Source of the DNA: Certhia americana
Lineage: Eukaryota > Chordata > Aves > Passeriformes > Certhiidae
Direction of reading: 5' to 3'
Assembly: GCA_018697195.1 (NCBI GenBank)
Contig: CM031879.1
Coordinates: 29,454,473-29,518,472 of the forward strand
DNA length: 64,000 nt
Program-made: the position numbers and the translations under genes
Shown here: piece by piece, positions 36,844 through 49,200 of the stretch
Numbering within the stretch: position 1 is the first letter of the stretch
How the letters are laid out: every line of letters starts with the position of its first letter
Notes under the pieces: generated by a model
What the model saw: only the letters and a program-made list of their open reading frames with translations
Told to the model about the DNA's origin: nothing
The model's database searches: none

Positions 36844-38460
36844 TCAATCCGAATTCTAGGAAAATAATTCAATGAATAAGGATTTTAAACATGGTGAAGC
36901 TTATAAACTCAGAAATACCTTTTAATTTTTTTTTCTTATCAATTTTTTCCAGCAGTGCAATTGCTATATAACTTGCTGCTGCTTGGCATCTTTTTACTGT
37001 AAGAGAATATATATAGTGTTTTTTTAAGCTTAGATCAAATGAAAAGATTGAAAATGCAACCAGATTGTAATGACTTAAATATTTTATTATTTGGAGAGAG
37101 GATATGGAGGTGTACTTGGAGTCCTCTGAGATGTTTTAAAAGATGAAGAAGAATACTAATGTGCCAGGATGAGATTTCAGAAGTTTGGATTAGTGTATTG
37201 ATGCTTGCAACACCTTTTGGCACCTTTCTTTGAATGAAGAAAAGCTTGCACCATATGGTGGGACTACTGAAAAATGTCTGACAGAAATATTTCTGCTTCC
37301 CAGATTGATCCTGCCAATCATGATGGGACATCTCTGCCCATTCAGATGTAACAAGGGAGAAAGAAAAAAGCCTGTGGAGGAGGTTTCTCCAAATTTCTGT
37401 CCACAAATATATACGCTTATTAGCCAAAATTAAATAAAAAAAATAAAAAAACCCTGATGAATGAATGCATAAAGATTAACCTTTTTTATCTGCTTTCCCT
37501 CTACCTTTTTTAACAACTGTGTTGTTACTATTCTGCCTAACACTGACAATTTGCATTTCCTCCAATACAGGAAATTTGAAGATTTTAGAAGGCTGTTCCT
37601 GGGCTGAAACATTTGCTGTTGCATCTGCTTACTCATCCTCTTCCATTATAAATTATCTCCCTACACACACACACCCGCTCACAACCCCTTGTCTAAGTTT
37701 GATAAGGTTATCATTAGCAGGGAGGGGAACAAGATGGGGAAAACTGAGTAATTACCATCTTTTATTAAATTATGCTGCATTAATTAGTTGACTGGATAGT
37801 TCATGGATTGTGTCTGCTCATATCAGAATGGTGATTTTCAGTTCAAAATAGCATCTGTTTCACAGCTTTAGAGCAACAACAACAAAAACTAACAGCGTAT
37901 GGATTATGTCACAAAAAGAGAGGTGCTGCATTCATCTGTCTCTCTGCCAGTTGCATGTCAGAAATAAAGAGCAGACATGACCTGCCACAATTTCTGCAGG
38001 ACCATAGAGGCTTAAAAAAAATTTTCAATTGAGTTTGATAGCAAATGTAATATTTCTCATATATTTTAAGGGCAGGGGGGATTAATTGGTTTCTAAAGAC
38101 TGTTTCACTTTTTGTGATGTCCAAGCTTATTTCGTCTGTTCTAATAGAGAAAAAGATGGCTTTGACTGATCCTAGTATCAATTTGCAATCCATCAAAACA
38201 CAGATCACTTTTATTTCTGCTGGAAATAAATTGAAGTATATTCCTTCTTGTCCTAAGAAGCATAGAATTCTTGTATATGAAAAATACCACCATGGGTTTC
38301 TTTTGGCCTTGTAGTTTCTAGGCCTGAATTTACAACTGAACATAATTGGTTCAAATGTGACAAAGACCTGGAAGTGAATCCTTCTGTTTTAGTTTCATAA
38401 ATTCAATAATTACCCTATACAACACTAGGTGCTTAAAGTAGGTTAGAAAGCTCCTGATGC

Positions 38461-38464
<4 letters not shown>
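36844..38464. other. Unassigned DNA, possible regulatory block
   Basis: Frames of 130 and 144 codons on the minus strand (37035-37427 and 37909-38343) have no recognisable domain and no clear splice signals, so I do not call genes. Homeodomain/POU-like words cluster at 37755-37790 (TTATGCTGCATTAATTAG) and around 38030-38090 (CAATTGAG, GGATTAATTGG). These could mark an enhancer. Confidence 0.35.
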
Positions 38465-38508
<44 letters not shown>

Positions 38509-38515
38509 TTTTTTT
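38465..38515. repeat. A40 followed by T11
   Basis: Forty A residues switch directly to eleven T residues. The junction can fold into an A-T hairpin. There is no LINE or SINE body attached that would explain the run as a retrotransposon tail. The length is prone to sequencing error. Confidence 0.95.
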
Positions 38516-38721
38516 CTAAAATAGCAGTGTGAGAAAATACCTTTAATTCTCAAAGGGATTCTTAAAACCAGATTTTATTTAAATAAAAAAAGAAAACTGA
38601 AGTACTTTCAGCAATATTGTATCACTTTTTCAGGTAAAGAAACAGAAATTCATTGACACTACATGATTTACTGTTCAAAAAAACTGTAATGTATATAGCA
38701 TAACTATGAATATATATGACA

Positions 38722-38736
38722 CATATATATATATAT
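38722..38736. repeat. Short (TA)n repeat
   Basis: About seven AT/TA units; a minor microsatellite. Confidence 0.8.
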
Positions 38737-38739
38737 TTG

Positions 38740-41640
38740 AAAGACAGGTTGAATTGTAGAACATACTAATATATGTTTATTGCAGAATAATATAATATAC
38801 ATTAATTAGAAAGAGAGTCAAGAAACCAGAAGCAGGATATACATCTTCCCCACAGTTGAGCTAAAGACCATGGTACCTCCCTCACAGTTGCCAAATTTTC
38901 CAGGAATGGTTCCTACCCTGATTTATTCTGACTCCTTTAAAAAGATAGCCCATGAGCTTGCAGCTGCTTGAATTCAGTTTCCAGGAGGATCTTATTAAAA
39001 AAATTGCAAATGACTCTCACTTCAGATTTTGGTTTTCTAATGTCAGCAGCAGGATGCACAGTGGACAAAATATTGAACACAGTTTCCCCTCTAAACAGCT
39101 GGGCAAGGAAATAGCTCTATCAAAGAAGAAAAAACATGTTTTGCTGTGCTTTGAAAAGTTTATTCTTGTAAACAATTGAATGTTAACTCATAATTTCCTT
39201 TCTTTCTATAGGTTTTGAATATTTTAGATCAACAAGCAGCTTTGATGTTTTCTCAGCCTCCTCCCTGCCCATCCCCTGCCTGTAAAGAGAAATTTTAAAT
39301 ATAGAATAGAGATTATAGGTCGTGTTAGTCCAGCTTGAGCTTGTTTCTTTCAGACAGTTCCTTTCACAGAAACAAAACCTTTAAGGAAACCTTCTAGCAC
39401 TGCAGCTTCACACAAATCCTGGTTATTATTGGAGGCCCCACCACCCCTCACACAACCCCTATTAAGGAATTTGAATGCTGCCTCTGGCTCTTCCTTTTAC
39501 ATGTTAGTCAGCTTTCCATTTAGCCAGGAAAAATAAAAGGAGTCAGAAAAATGCAGAAATTCTGTAAGTTGTTTGCATTCCCCTGAAATATTTCTTTAGC
39601 TGAAGGGGATCAAATCAATGAAATATAATGAAACCATATGCTCATTATTTCAAAATAGAGCAGCTGCTTCAGGGAGTATTGAGAAGATTTATTAATTCTA
39701 CTGGCACTGCTCATTAAATCTAGGTATCTACATACCTGTCTTCCTCAACAAAACTCCTCAGTAGAAAAATCACCCCTGTGGAGTTCAAACTGATGTTCAT
39801 CTTGGCATTCTTCCCTGTATCCTTCCAGGGCAGAGGAGACAATATGCTGAGCTGATGCTGCTGGAGAAGTGTAAAAAATCATCTATGTGGAAAAAGCTAC
39901 CTAGTGTGGGTACAGTTTGGAAGTCCTGTAAGGGGGATGTGTGCTGGCAAAGACTGATTTTGCCTGCTTTGGACCATATGTGCATTTAATTGAGTTTGCA
40001 AGTTTCCAGGCAGAATGCCAAATGGACAGTCTACCATCTGATAAGAGTGATGAAGTTTTCCCCTTCTTGTTCTCTCACAAGCTTTGGGTTCACATAGACT
40101 TTGAAAAGTTAAAAAAAAGTCTGTCCTTCTCTGAGACTGATACTGGGATATGCATGTCATAAAAAAAAAAAAATTACTACAGAAGTCCAAAATATCAGAT
40201 TTTAACTTCAACTGTAATACTGAATCTTGAATAAAAATATAAATTAACACATGTGCCCCTCCAGAAGTACTATCTTAGTAAAAATTGCCCCCACGGTTTT
40301 GTCTTCTAAGGACAGGCAGATAAATGAAGTGACTTCCAATTATAATGTCCAGGATCTGGAACAGGCTCAGGAAAAGAGACGCTGCAAAACCAAAGCAGTC
40401 TGAGGGGCTGTGTTTGAACAGATGCTGCCAGTTGATTTCCAAATCTTAATATGGCCTGGGAACACCTCTTTCCAGGCACTACATCATGTCTGCACTGTTG
40501 AACACAGGTCAGCAGACAGTTACAGTGCTGGGTGTCTGGTTCTCTCTGTTTGCAGTTACCACCTTGATGCTTGGCTCCTTATGGAGGTCGCCAGAGTCTG
40601 TCAGTGTGAATTATCCTTGTGGTATTTCCCTTCTGGTCAGTGCAGACCTGCTGAGCCTCATGACAAGATCTGGAGGAACTAAGCAATCTCAGTGAAGACT
40701 ACTCAAAATTCTTCATGACTAAAACAATAAATTCCCCATAAGGGAAGCAGCACAGCATCTTTCAGGAGACAAATCATACAATTCTGCAACAAATTTTTCT
40801 TGAGGATTTAATTATTCATAATAAAGGTATTATAAGGACTGATGTTCTTTGTGCAGTGATAGTGACATTCTCAGCACTTAAGTGGTTGTTCAAAAAACTT
40901 TTCCTGGAGGTCCTTAGAGTAGAATAACTCAAGGATTCTCAAATGAAGTAGGAGGTGTTCACCATACTAGGCATTTTCAGTGTTCCATTCAGTCTCTAAG
41001 GAGAGGTCTCTTTTATTCTTAAGGTGAAAACTTGGCTATTTGAATGGCTATAAAGTCTGCAGCTTGCTGAAAATAATCTTTCTCATTGACAGGTAGAATT
41101 TCAACCATAATCAAAATTTCCCGACAATGCTAGAAATGATGCAGCAGTAAGGGATGTTAGGCCCAGACTATAAAGTAGCAAACAGCAAGTCATGATCAAT
41201 GACCAGAGCTTAGATTTTACAAAATACATATTTCACATCTCGGGGAACAAAGAAAATCAAGAGCCAATGCACCATACCAGGCATCAAGGATAACCACAAA
41301 GCTGCATTACCCTGTAGTTAAGTTGCCATTATCCTGAAGTGGAGTGTCTCTGCAAACCTCTTCTAATATTCTAGTTTGATTCTGTCACCCAGCAAAAGAA
41401 TTGTACATGGGAATTTTGAAGCTGAGAATTTGTTCCTTGAGTGCTTTCATACTTCCCCCAGTGCTATGTGGAACAGTCACTCAAAACATCTTTGAGTTAT
41501 ATTATTGTTATAACAATAATAAGCACCATTGCAATACTTGCAGCTACAAGAATAATTTCAGGAACACAAAAAGAATCTAAAATAATCTAAAATTTTTTAA
41601 TTTCTTGTCTTTTTATTAGGTTATCATTAGTATTTTTTTT
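38740..41640. other. Unassigned DNA
   Basis: No gene was recognised. Two overlapping plus-strand frames at 40410-40695 lie in a locally GC-richer patch but carry no known motif. The stretch 39590-39730 (ATGCTCATTATTTC, AGCAGCTGCTTC, TTTATTAATTC, GCTCATTAAATC) combines E-box and homeodomain-like words and may be regulatory. Confidence 0.35.
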
Positions 41641-42190
41641 CATGAATCACAAGGGAGTCATAACTTTAAAAACAGAGACAGACCTGTGTTTATAGTGAAC
41701 ATGAGTAAATTTAATATGGTTATGAAAAGAAAAATGCACTTCTGAGGAGAAACAGTAGTGTGGCTACATGTCATTAAGCACTTCTCACCAGGCATTAATT
41801 AGCCTCTGGCAGCTATGTGGGGGAGGGGCACAAATGCAGTCATGATTTCTTGCTTTGTAAATAGAAGTATATTCACAACAATATTTTTTTTTCTTCACGG
41901 ACATTTCTATTAGGTTTGGTTTCTATAGCACTGTCTGAGATGGTTGAAAAGCTTATGAACCTTTATACAGCCATGATTAAATGTAATTTTCACTATAAGT
42001 AATGTCAAAATAGATTTCTGCTCTTAAAAGAAGTAAAACGTATCTTGTTCTCTAATTTTTATGGCAGAAATAAACTGCAGTGCAATTTCAATTGAGGTCA
42101 GTCTTTGACATAAACTTGTCATAGATTTTCCTATTAATTAGCACAGTAACTGGGATATTGTAATGAATACCCAACTGGTATTTAAAGAGC
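41640..42190. promoter_or_regulatory. Candidate conserved non-coding element
   Basis: Low-repeat sequence dense in developmental-type binding words. These are GGCATTAATTAGCC (41791-41804), TTTGTAAATAG (FOX-like, about 41855), CCATGATTAAATG (about 41972), CAGTGCAATTTCAATTG (about 42079) and CCTATTAATTAGC (about 42130). Word density of this kind is typical of vertebrate enhancers in gene deserts. The call rests on pattern impression only; conservation was not measured and chance in AT-rich DNA is possible. Confidence 0.25.
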
Positions 42191-42199
42191 AAAGAGAAA

Positions 42200-43770
42200 A
42201 AAAATGAAAAGACCAACAACATTTTTTTTCATCATCTGCTAAAAAAAAACAAAACAAAAAAACAGGAAATGAAGTGCATATTTATCTGGATGGAGTCAAG
42301 TTACTTATAATTTCAGTGGAATACAGAAAAATAGTGCCTTTTGCTCCAAGAAGAGGACACAAAATGCTTCATGCAGCTGGGTTATTCACAGATGAGCCCA
42401 AAGGCTTGGTCTGGCATGACCCTCTTAGTAATTGTCATTGGGAGACAACAAACAAGTAAATAGAATGTAAAGTTTGTCTTTGTTATCTCTCCCGTGGTAG
42501 AAATACCTTCACTTCTGTAGGTATTTCTCTGAGATTTTTGATTGATAGTAGATGCAGCTGTCAGCCAGAAGCTATGCATGAAGGAAAAGGGGTTTGAGAA
42601 TATATCAGGAGATTTGAAGAAGCTCAGCTATATTTCATACTGATTATTCAACAGAGTGAATGTTTAGGTGAATGTTTTTTGATGACCATCAATATATATT
42701 TGAAATGTCTTAAATGAAGGTAAGATGTTATCAGCATTATTCAGTGGAGCTGAGCAGATTTTATCCTGTTTAGCTCAGAAAAGTAAAGGTATCACAGAAA
42801 TATAAAGACATCACTCTGCAATAAAAAATATTTTGGATCTCATTTTAGGCATGCTGATGTTTAGGGAAATAATTTGCCATGTTGCTATTCCTTAGTTAAT
42901 TTCAAACACACACTGTGAATACCTAAATATCAAAAGTTCCTAATTATTTTTTCTAAGTAAATATTATTTGTTTATTCTTGGAGAGAGTTCATTTTTATCA
43001 GGCTTCATTTTCTTAGTCCTTTCTTCATTTTCTTTTATTTCTATAGAAATCTTTCCCATGTTTTAAAGAAAAACACAAATTTGGATCACTACAAAATTTA
43101 TCATTCCTAGAAAAGATTCAGCCATTAGAAATAGGCAAAATTAACAGATTATTATGGATTGCAGTTAAAAAAATCCTGTTGATAGAGGTCTAACATCAAA
43201 ACTTCATAACTTCATGCTGAAATTTTCTTTCTAGAGAACCCTTAGGAGATTTCCTCACAAAAATTTTCCCTAAACCATGACAGTTATAATTTAGGATCTT
43301 TTGAAATCACATTAACTTTGTTTATAAATGTTTAGAAGCACCACTGAAACTTAAGATTATTGAGAAAGAACAAGTACAGTGAGCCTGAGATTTGTAAATT
43401 GTTGAAAAGAAGGTATTGTTATTAGTTCAAAATGTTTCCTTTTCTTCCTTCTACTTTATCACAACACTCCTGTCTTGGATCATCCAATGTGAAAATTAGT
43501 TTGCTGTAATTTATCTAGGAGATATTGAATAATTCTTAAAAACACCTTCCCCCTCACCTCCCTCCTTCCCAGGATGTACCTCCTCCCAGAGGCACAGAGA
43601 GAAGGGGATGGGGGCTGTCTCTGTCAACTTAGTATAGAAGACATTTCCAACACCATATGTCATTATTACATGGGGGTTTTTTGAGAAAAATATACACAGA
43701 AAATAAAGGCAATCTCAGAAAATACAGGTGATGTAAACTAGAATGTGTTCTGAACAATTCTTTCTTTACA
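42200..43770. other. Unassigned AT-rich DNA
   Basis: No gene or named repeat was recognised. A C/T-rich block (43540-43590) followed by a G/A-rich one (43590-43620) is a small compositional oddity. Confidence 0.5.
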
Positions 43771-43822
43771 TATCTCTATATATCAATATCTATCTATCTA
43801 TATCTATCTATATATAGATAGA
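43771..43822. repeat. (TATC)n microsatellite
   Basis: Interrupted TATC/CTAT units end in TATATAGATAGA. The final TATCTATATATAGATA is itself a palindrome. Confidence 0.9.
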
Positions 43823-44580
43823 CTACATTATCTTTCAAAGCTCTCAGTGCTTTGGACATTGAATTTATGAAATGAATGTGTCAGTGATATAGAACATTGT
43901 GCCAGGGAATGGATCAATAAAGAAGAAAAATAAAAAAGCTTCAATTATTATCAAACTTCTTACTGCTTTTAGATTTTAGTTGTTGACTCCCTTTGAAGAC
44001 CTGATTGAGTTTTAAGCTATTTATTTTATGAAATATTATATAAGCCTAGTACATAATAGTGTGAAAACTGGGAAAATAAGTGGTGCATAATGAAGGAAAG
44101 TAGATTTATTTTTCCTTCACTTCTGCTATTTCGCTCTTTCTCTATTTTAATGAAAATGTTAGACACTTTTAACAATGTTTTCATAGCCTATTCATAAACA
44201 TTTGTTTAGGAGTCTATAGATATTTTTAAAATGCATACTTTGAATTTTGTACTAAAAGTTAAAGAGAAAGGGAACATATGGTCAGGAGTTTTATGAGTCT
44301 TTAGACTTCTAACTCTTAAAATTGCATACGGAATTAAATTATGCACAGAAAAACTTACTAAACAGTTGAAATGTGAAGGCAATGAGTATCTGTAATGTCT
44401 CTTGATGTAGAACAGAATGGCAAAAGAGAAACTATAAACCAGCCTTTAAGTTGTTTATAGATTTTTAGAGGCAGATTCATTTGTAATCTTCATTCAAATG
44501 GAATTGAAAAATCAAGTAGCTACTAGTATTCCTACCACAACTGCATAAGCCTTAGGATTCTTTAGTATTGTTTTGCTGGG

Positions 44581-44620
44581 TTTTTGTTTTCTTTTTTTGT
44601 TTGTTTGTTTTTTGTTTTTT
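44581..44620. repeat. T-rich TTTG low-complexity tract
   Basis: Runs of T punctuated by single G residues. It is low complexity and lies immediately before the MIR-like remnant. Confidence 0.8.
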
Positions 44621-44629
44621 GACTTGGGA

Positions 44630-44800
44630 ACTCAAAGAATCAGAATAGTGGATTACGTCAGGATCCAAGAATTCTTGATACTGCTGCAGACTGTGTGATC
44701 TTGGCGAAATAGTTTAAATTATTTTTTGTTATAAAACAATGGTACTTTCTTACTACAGTAAGAAAGTGTGATTAGAATGATGCTGTGAGCTGATTTTACT
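44630..44800 (+). mobile_element. Probable MIR-like SINE remnant
   Basis: CTGCTGCAGACTGTGTGATCTTGGCGAAATAGTTTAA (44680-44717, given as landmarks) matches the MIR core block 'ctgccactt...ctgtgtgaccttgggcaagtcacttaa' in order. It continues with TATAAAACAATGGTAC where 'ctgtaaaatgg..ataatagtac' is expected, and then AGTGTGATTAGAATGATG. Highly diverged and identified by eye only. MIR-type elements are transcribed as tRNA-derived SINEs and are inactive here. Confidence 0.5.
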
Positions 44801-44809
44801 GTACCATAA

Positions 44810-45740
44810 TGAGAGATAACACTGATACTTTACTAGTGAAAAATGTTTTACTAGAGTATCTTAATTCTGTAAGACACATATTTCTTCATAAGCAGATATT
44901 AAATACTTCAAGAATGCTAAGTAGAAAATATTTATAGATTTTTTTTCTCATACTGGCAGCCTTTGCCACAATGTTATTGCCATTTTCGTTCTGATTGTTA
45001 CTTCTGACAACTCAGTTTCTACTATGAACCATTGTCAATTTTAGGAGAAAATCATCCTGTTAATTGACTGCACAATTTGGATGCAATGCTTCTGTTTAAA
45101 AGGTGTTGTGACCTTTCATCTGTCTGTAGTAAATGTATTGTTTGTTTATGTCCTGTGATTTGTAACTGAAGAAGACAATTGTTAATAGCAACTATCATTT
45201 AAACTGCTTAATTGAATGAAAACCAAACTGATTTTCATCCTAAGGGCTAAAGTAGTTATAGTCTTTGGTTTCCTTTTGAGTCTTTTTAGGGCAAGAAGGG
45301 AAATGGAGAGGGCTGAGTTTTGCTAACAAATATTTACACAGCTAGGAAAATGGTCTTCATTGAAGGGAACCAGAAACTGTAAAACAACAATACTGTTGCT
45401 CTGTAGTACAAAATGCTGCAAAGTTAGAACAGGTGCAGTCATTTTGAAGCTGTAAAACTATTTATAAACAGGGCATCTTGGCCTTCAAATCCACATTTCA
45501 TTTTAGCTCATAAGTGTTTCTTCTTAAACTAGTTATTTCCTTTTGCAAAACTGACACAAGCAGTGCCATAATCTAATTCCTTCCCTTGAATGTTTTTCTT
45601 TATTTTCATGGTCTGTTCTTCCTTCCAAGTCTTTGCAGCATCATCACTCACATCAGCTAACTGCTTCCCTGGCACAACTCCTGGATATCAGCATCTCTCA
45701 GCAGCTTTATGAGAAAAATAAACTGGCTGAGGTTTTTATC
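44810..45740. other. Unassigned DNA
   Basis: No gene or transposon was recognised. The block 45050-45510 is low in simple repeats and could be regulatory (for example AACAAATATTTACACAGC near 45325, a FOX-like word), but the support is weak. Confidence 0.35.
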
Positions 45741-45743
45741 TCT

Positions 45744-45829
45744 TTTGTTTGTTTGTTTGTTTGTTTGTTTGTTGGGGGTTTTTTGGGGGGGGGGTGTTTT
45801 TTTTTTGGGGTTTTTTTTTTTTTTTTTTT
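45744..45829 (+). repeat. (TTTG)n tract followed by long G and T runs
   Basis: TTTG units (45744-45773) are followed by G5 (45774-45778), G10 (45785-45794), T10, G4 (45107 offset: 45807-45810) and T19 (45811-45829). The G runs could form an intramolecular G-quadruplex, since G10 can provide two of the four runs. A 158-codon plus-strand frame and a 99-codon minus-strand frame exist only because this tract lacks stops. Sequence accuracy here is doubtful. Confidence 0.85.
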
Positions 45830-46198
45830 AGTTTCACTAAGGTATGCAATAGACCAAAAAATAAACAGCCATTTATGTACACTTTTCAGATACAGAATTT
45901 TAACCATCATCTTTTGCATTAAGAAAAATCTTATTAAAAGGCAAAAAGAAAGGAGTGTGTATTGTATTAGAAAATTATTTCCAAGCCAGTGTTCAAGGCA
46001 GACCACAGCAGAGGATTTACTAGAGATTACCTTTTGCTGGTGTATAACTGAATGTTACAGTTTGCATAAAACAACTGTGATACAACACACAATCATTATC
46101 CTCTTATAGGAGGGAATCATGTGATACATGAAGTCATACTAAAAAAAATAAATTAAAAGGTGCAGTAGCAGATTTGCCCAATATATTCATTTTAAACT

Positions 46199-46275
46199 AT
46201 CACTGAATAGTAACTTTTACTCAGTGTCACTGACTAAAAACTTTTAGTCAGTATCACTGACTAAAAACTATTGCA
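46199..46275. repeat. 27-bp minisatellite of palindromic units
   Basis: CACTGA recurs at 46201, 46228 and 46255, giving a 27-bp period over about 2.8 units. The middle unit contains a perfect palindrome: ACTGACTAAAA (46229-46239) pairs with TTTTAGTCAGT (46242-46252). The first unit has a weaker CACTGA...TCAGTG version. Each unit is therefore a small hairpin. Confidence 0.9.
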
Positions 46276-46279
46276 CTTA

Positions 46280-49200
46280 TTTCATCGAATTGACAAAGTT
46301 TTCTTGCATGGAATGAGAAACAGTGAATCAAACACTGCATGAATTGAACAGTGAGACAATATGCCACAGGATGATAACAGAAAAAAAGACCAAATAAATC
46401 CTTGCTTTACTAACTTGATGCTTAGTTGAGAGAAAAATTCAAGAATATTTCTATTTACACATTCTTCAAACTCAAGAATGCTGTGGTCCAGTTGCAGCAA
46501 CCCGAACAGACAAATTGTTATCAGACCAATGAAGGCATGGATGTCATGACCATTTTCATGTCTATTTTCACATGGGTTCTACACCACAGGTAAGAAATCA
46601 CAATGTGTGTACAGTATGGAGAATAGACAATGGGCAAGAACAAAGGCAGTATGGACTGTATCTGACCAATGAAAAATGATGGCAACACTTGCACAGATAG
46701 TGGTGCCTCACAGGATGTTGCCCTGTCCTGGTCTTCTGATCACTCCAGTAAGGGAGCTTTTTGGCAGGCACAGACACTGTCTTCCAGCTGACCTATTTAA
46801 AATTCCTTCCCAAGCAGACAGTGAGGAAGAAAGGTAAGAGTAGGGTGCAGTTGGGGAGGTCATGTTCTGTCCTGGATCAGAGCTGCAGTTTAAATATGTT
46901 CCTGTATCTGCCTGCAAAAAATTGCTAGATTAGGATTGAGGTAAAAGATGCTAAAGCATTTTATGGAAATGAAAAAGAAAACCATTCTGAGAAGGGAAAT
47001 TCAAACTACTTAGCTTCACTTTCTGTCATGAATCATTTGCATGAATTAATGTAAAAAATATACTCCTGATTTTATAAACCCAACACCACTTCCTGTGATT
47101 TGGTTAGCTTTGTATTATGATAGAATAGAGGGAAAAGAGACTAACCCTTGCTATATTTTATCTGTTTCTCTATCTGTTATGCATAAAGAAAGAACTGCAC
47201 AAACACTAGAGCTATCTGCAATTGCAAAACTTACCTGAGGGCTGGAGCTGTAGAGGGAGAGCCAAAGGATGGTACAGTGAAAAGCCAAAAGAATTGAAGA
47301 GGAGAATGAAACAGGTTGCTTAGCACAGTCCTTTCTTATGTCTTTTTCAAGAAGAAAATTGTCAGCATAAATCACAGTCTTGGGCTTCTTATTTATTTCC
47401 TTGAGTTGTTTACATCATTTAGATGTATTATGCAAGAAAAAAAGGAAAGATAGTAAATTACAGCATGAGAATATATTCTAGCTTAATTCTCTCAAGAAAA
47501 AAAAATCAAGGTTTTTCTAACTAAAACCAACTTGAAAATTAAAGCAACAAAAGTTAAATAGATAAATACAGAATTTGGACATTAATTTGAAAGGTGTACT
47601 GGTATTCTGAAACAAAATTTTACTGAAGATCTAACACTAGACTCCTGCTGTCACCTTTCCAAAATCAGGTGCTACATACTCTGTGTTGTGCTAACAATTC
47701 AAGCTTAGTCATTTAAAAAAAAAAATTATCATGTTTCAGGATAAGAAAACAAGATGAGCTTTAAACTGATCAGAGACATTTCATTTCAAAAGTCTAAAGA
47801 CTGGAAAAGACCTAGAAAAAGGAAACTATGATTTTAAACCAATGACCATTAATAAATTAGATGTATCTTTGTGGCCTCTTTGAAACCCTTCAAAAACTGC
47901 AGCAATAATTTTTAATAATTTTCTGTGTAATGAATTATGAACCCTGGTATGAGTTTTCCATATTAAAGAGAATTCATTGAAGAAGGGTTTACACTGATTG
48001 GTAATATTGTTTACCCTAAAATTTCTAAAGGTTTTCTGTGAACTTTATCCCTGAACCCATGGAATTAGATTCATTCACAATACTAGATATACAGACTGTA
48101 TTTCATCTATTCTGACAAGGAGGTGAAACCCACTTGGTACTTTCTGGGCTGGCAACAGGAAGCTGGAATAGGACAGAGTCTGATCATAATCAGCCAGTGT
48201 GCCAGCACAGTATGAGCATTGCAGAAGTAACATCTGCTTCTGTTTTAGTATGCTGAACCTTATTGTCTCACCATTAGGCTTGATAAATTCTTGTTGGTTA
48301 CCTAAGCTATGAGGTGGTTTTATCCAGAAATTAAGAGAAAACAAATGGCCAATAGCTGAAGTAAGGTATCCAGAAAAAAAATTATTATTGCATCAAAGGC
48401 ACATATTCCATGTACCTGGAGTGAAGCCCAGTTGAAAGCAAACAGAAGCAGAGTAATTCTGCAGTGAATGACTCATTGGCACAGAAGAGACCTACCAAAC
48501 ATTTGTCAAACTGATGCTGAGAAGAGGAAATTAAAAGAGAGAGACAAGCAGGAGATACACTGGTAGAGACACTGAAATAATTTGTGAGAATATTCTACCA
48601 TAATACAAGAGACAGTGAAAGCTATATCTGATGAGTTCGATATCCTGTGCTTTTCTTTCTGGGTTGCTGCTTTCAGACACCAGCTTGTTAGGGCCATATG
48701 CATGGATAGACTTGTCTGGTGGATAGGGCCCACAACAGCACTAAGCGTGGCTCTTTTTCAAGGGCAGGAATTTGTGCCATATTTCCAGGTGGGAGCTAAG
48801 AGCCAAGTCAGGGGATGAAAAACATGGCAGGTGTGCCTTTCTGCATTCATTGTTGCACAGCTGCTAAAGTTTGATGGAAAACATGTTCAATAGTATTTGC
48901 CATTTTAAAATTGACCAGATGAAGACAGCAGGAAAGCCTATAACTTTTGCTTCATCACCCATAGAGTACCTGCCATATCTACCACTTTCTTTCTCTATGA
49001 GAAATTCTCTTACAAGCTTATTTGAAGGACGATGATGCCTTTGTAAAAATAAAGTTTTTGTTTCTCAGAATCTCTTAAATAGAAGTTGTTTTGTTAGTAT
49101 TCGTTTTGTAAGGAGAACTTAAAAACATGTGGATTACATTTTTACATGCATTGGGCCTACATCAAAGCTCATACAAGGAGATTAGGAAAAGCTGCAGTCA

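Noticed and set aside
37035..37427. 130-codon minus-strand frame
   Set aside because: No recognisable motif, and it ends in ordinary AT-rich sequence. A 67-codon frame overlaps it on the other strand.
37909..38343. 144-codon minus-strand frame
   Set aside because: No domain, no coding-like composition and no splice-site support. AT-rich DNA of this length gives such frames by chance. Possible regulatory constraint is noted separately.
45633..46109. Longest open frame in the window, 158 codons, plus strand
   Set aside because: It runs through the TTTG/G/T low-complexity tract, which has no stop codons. The translation shows Phe/Val/Gly runs and no domain.
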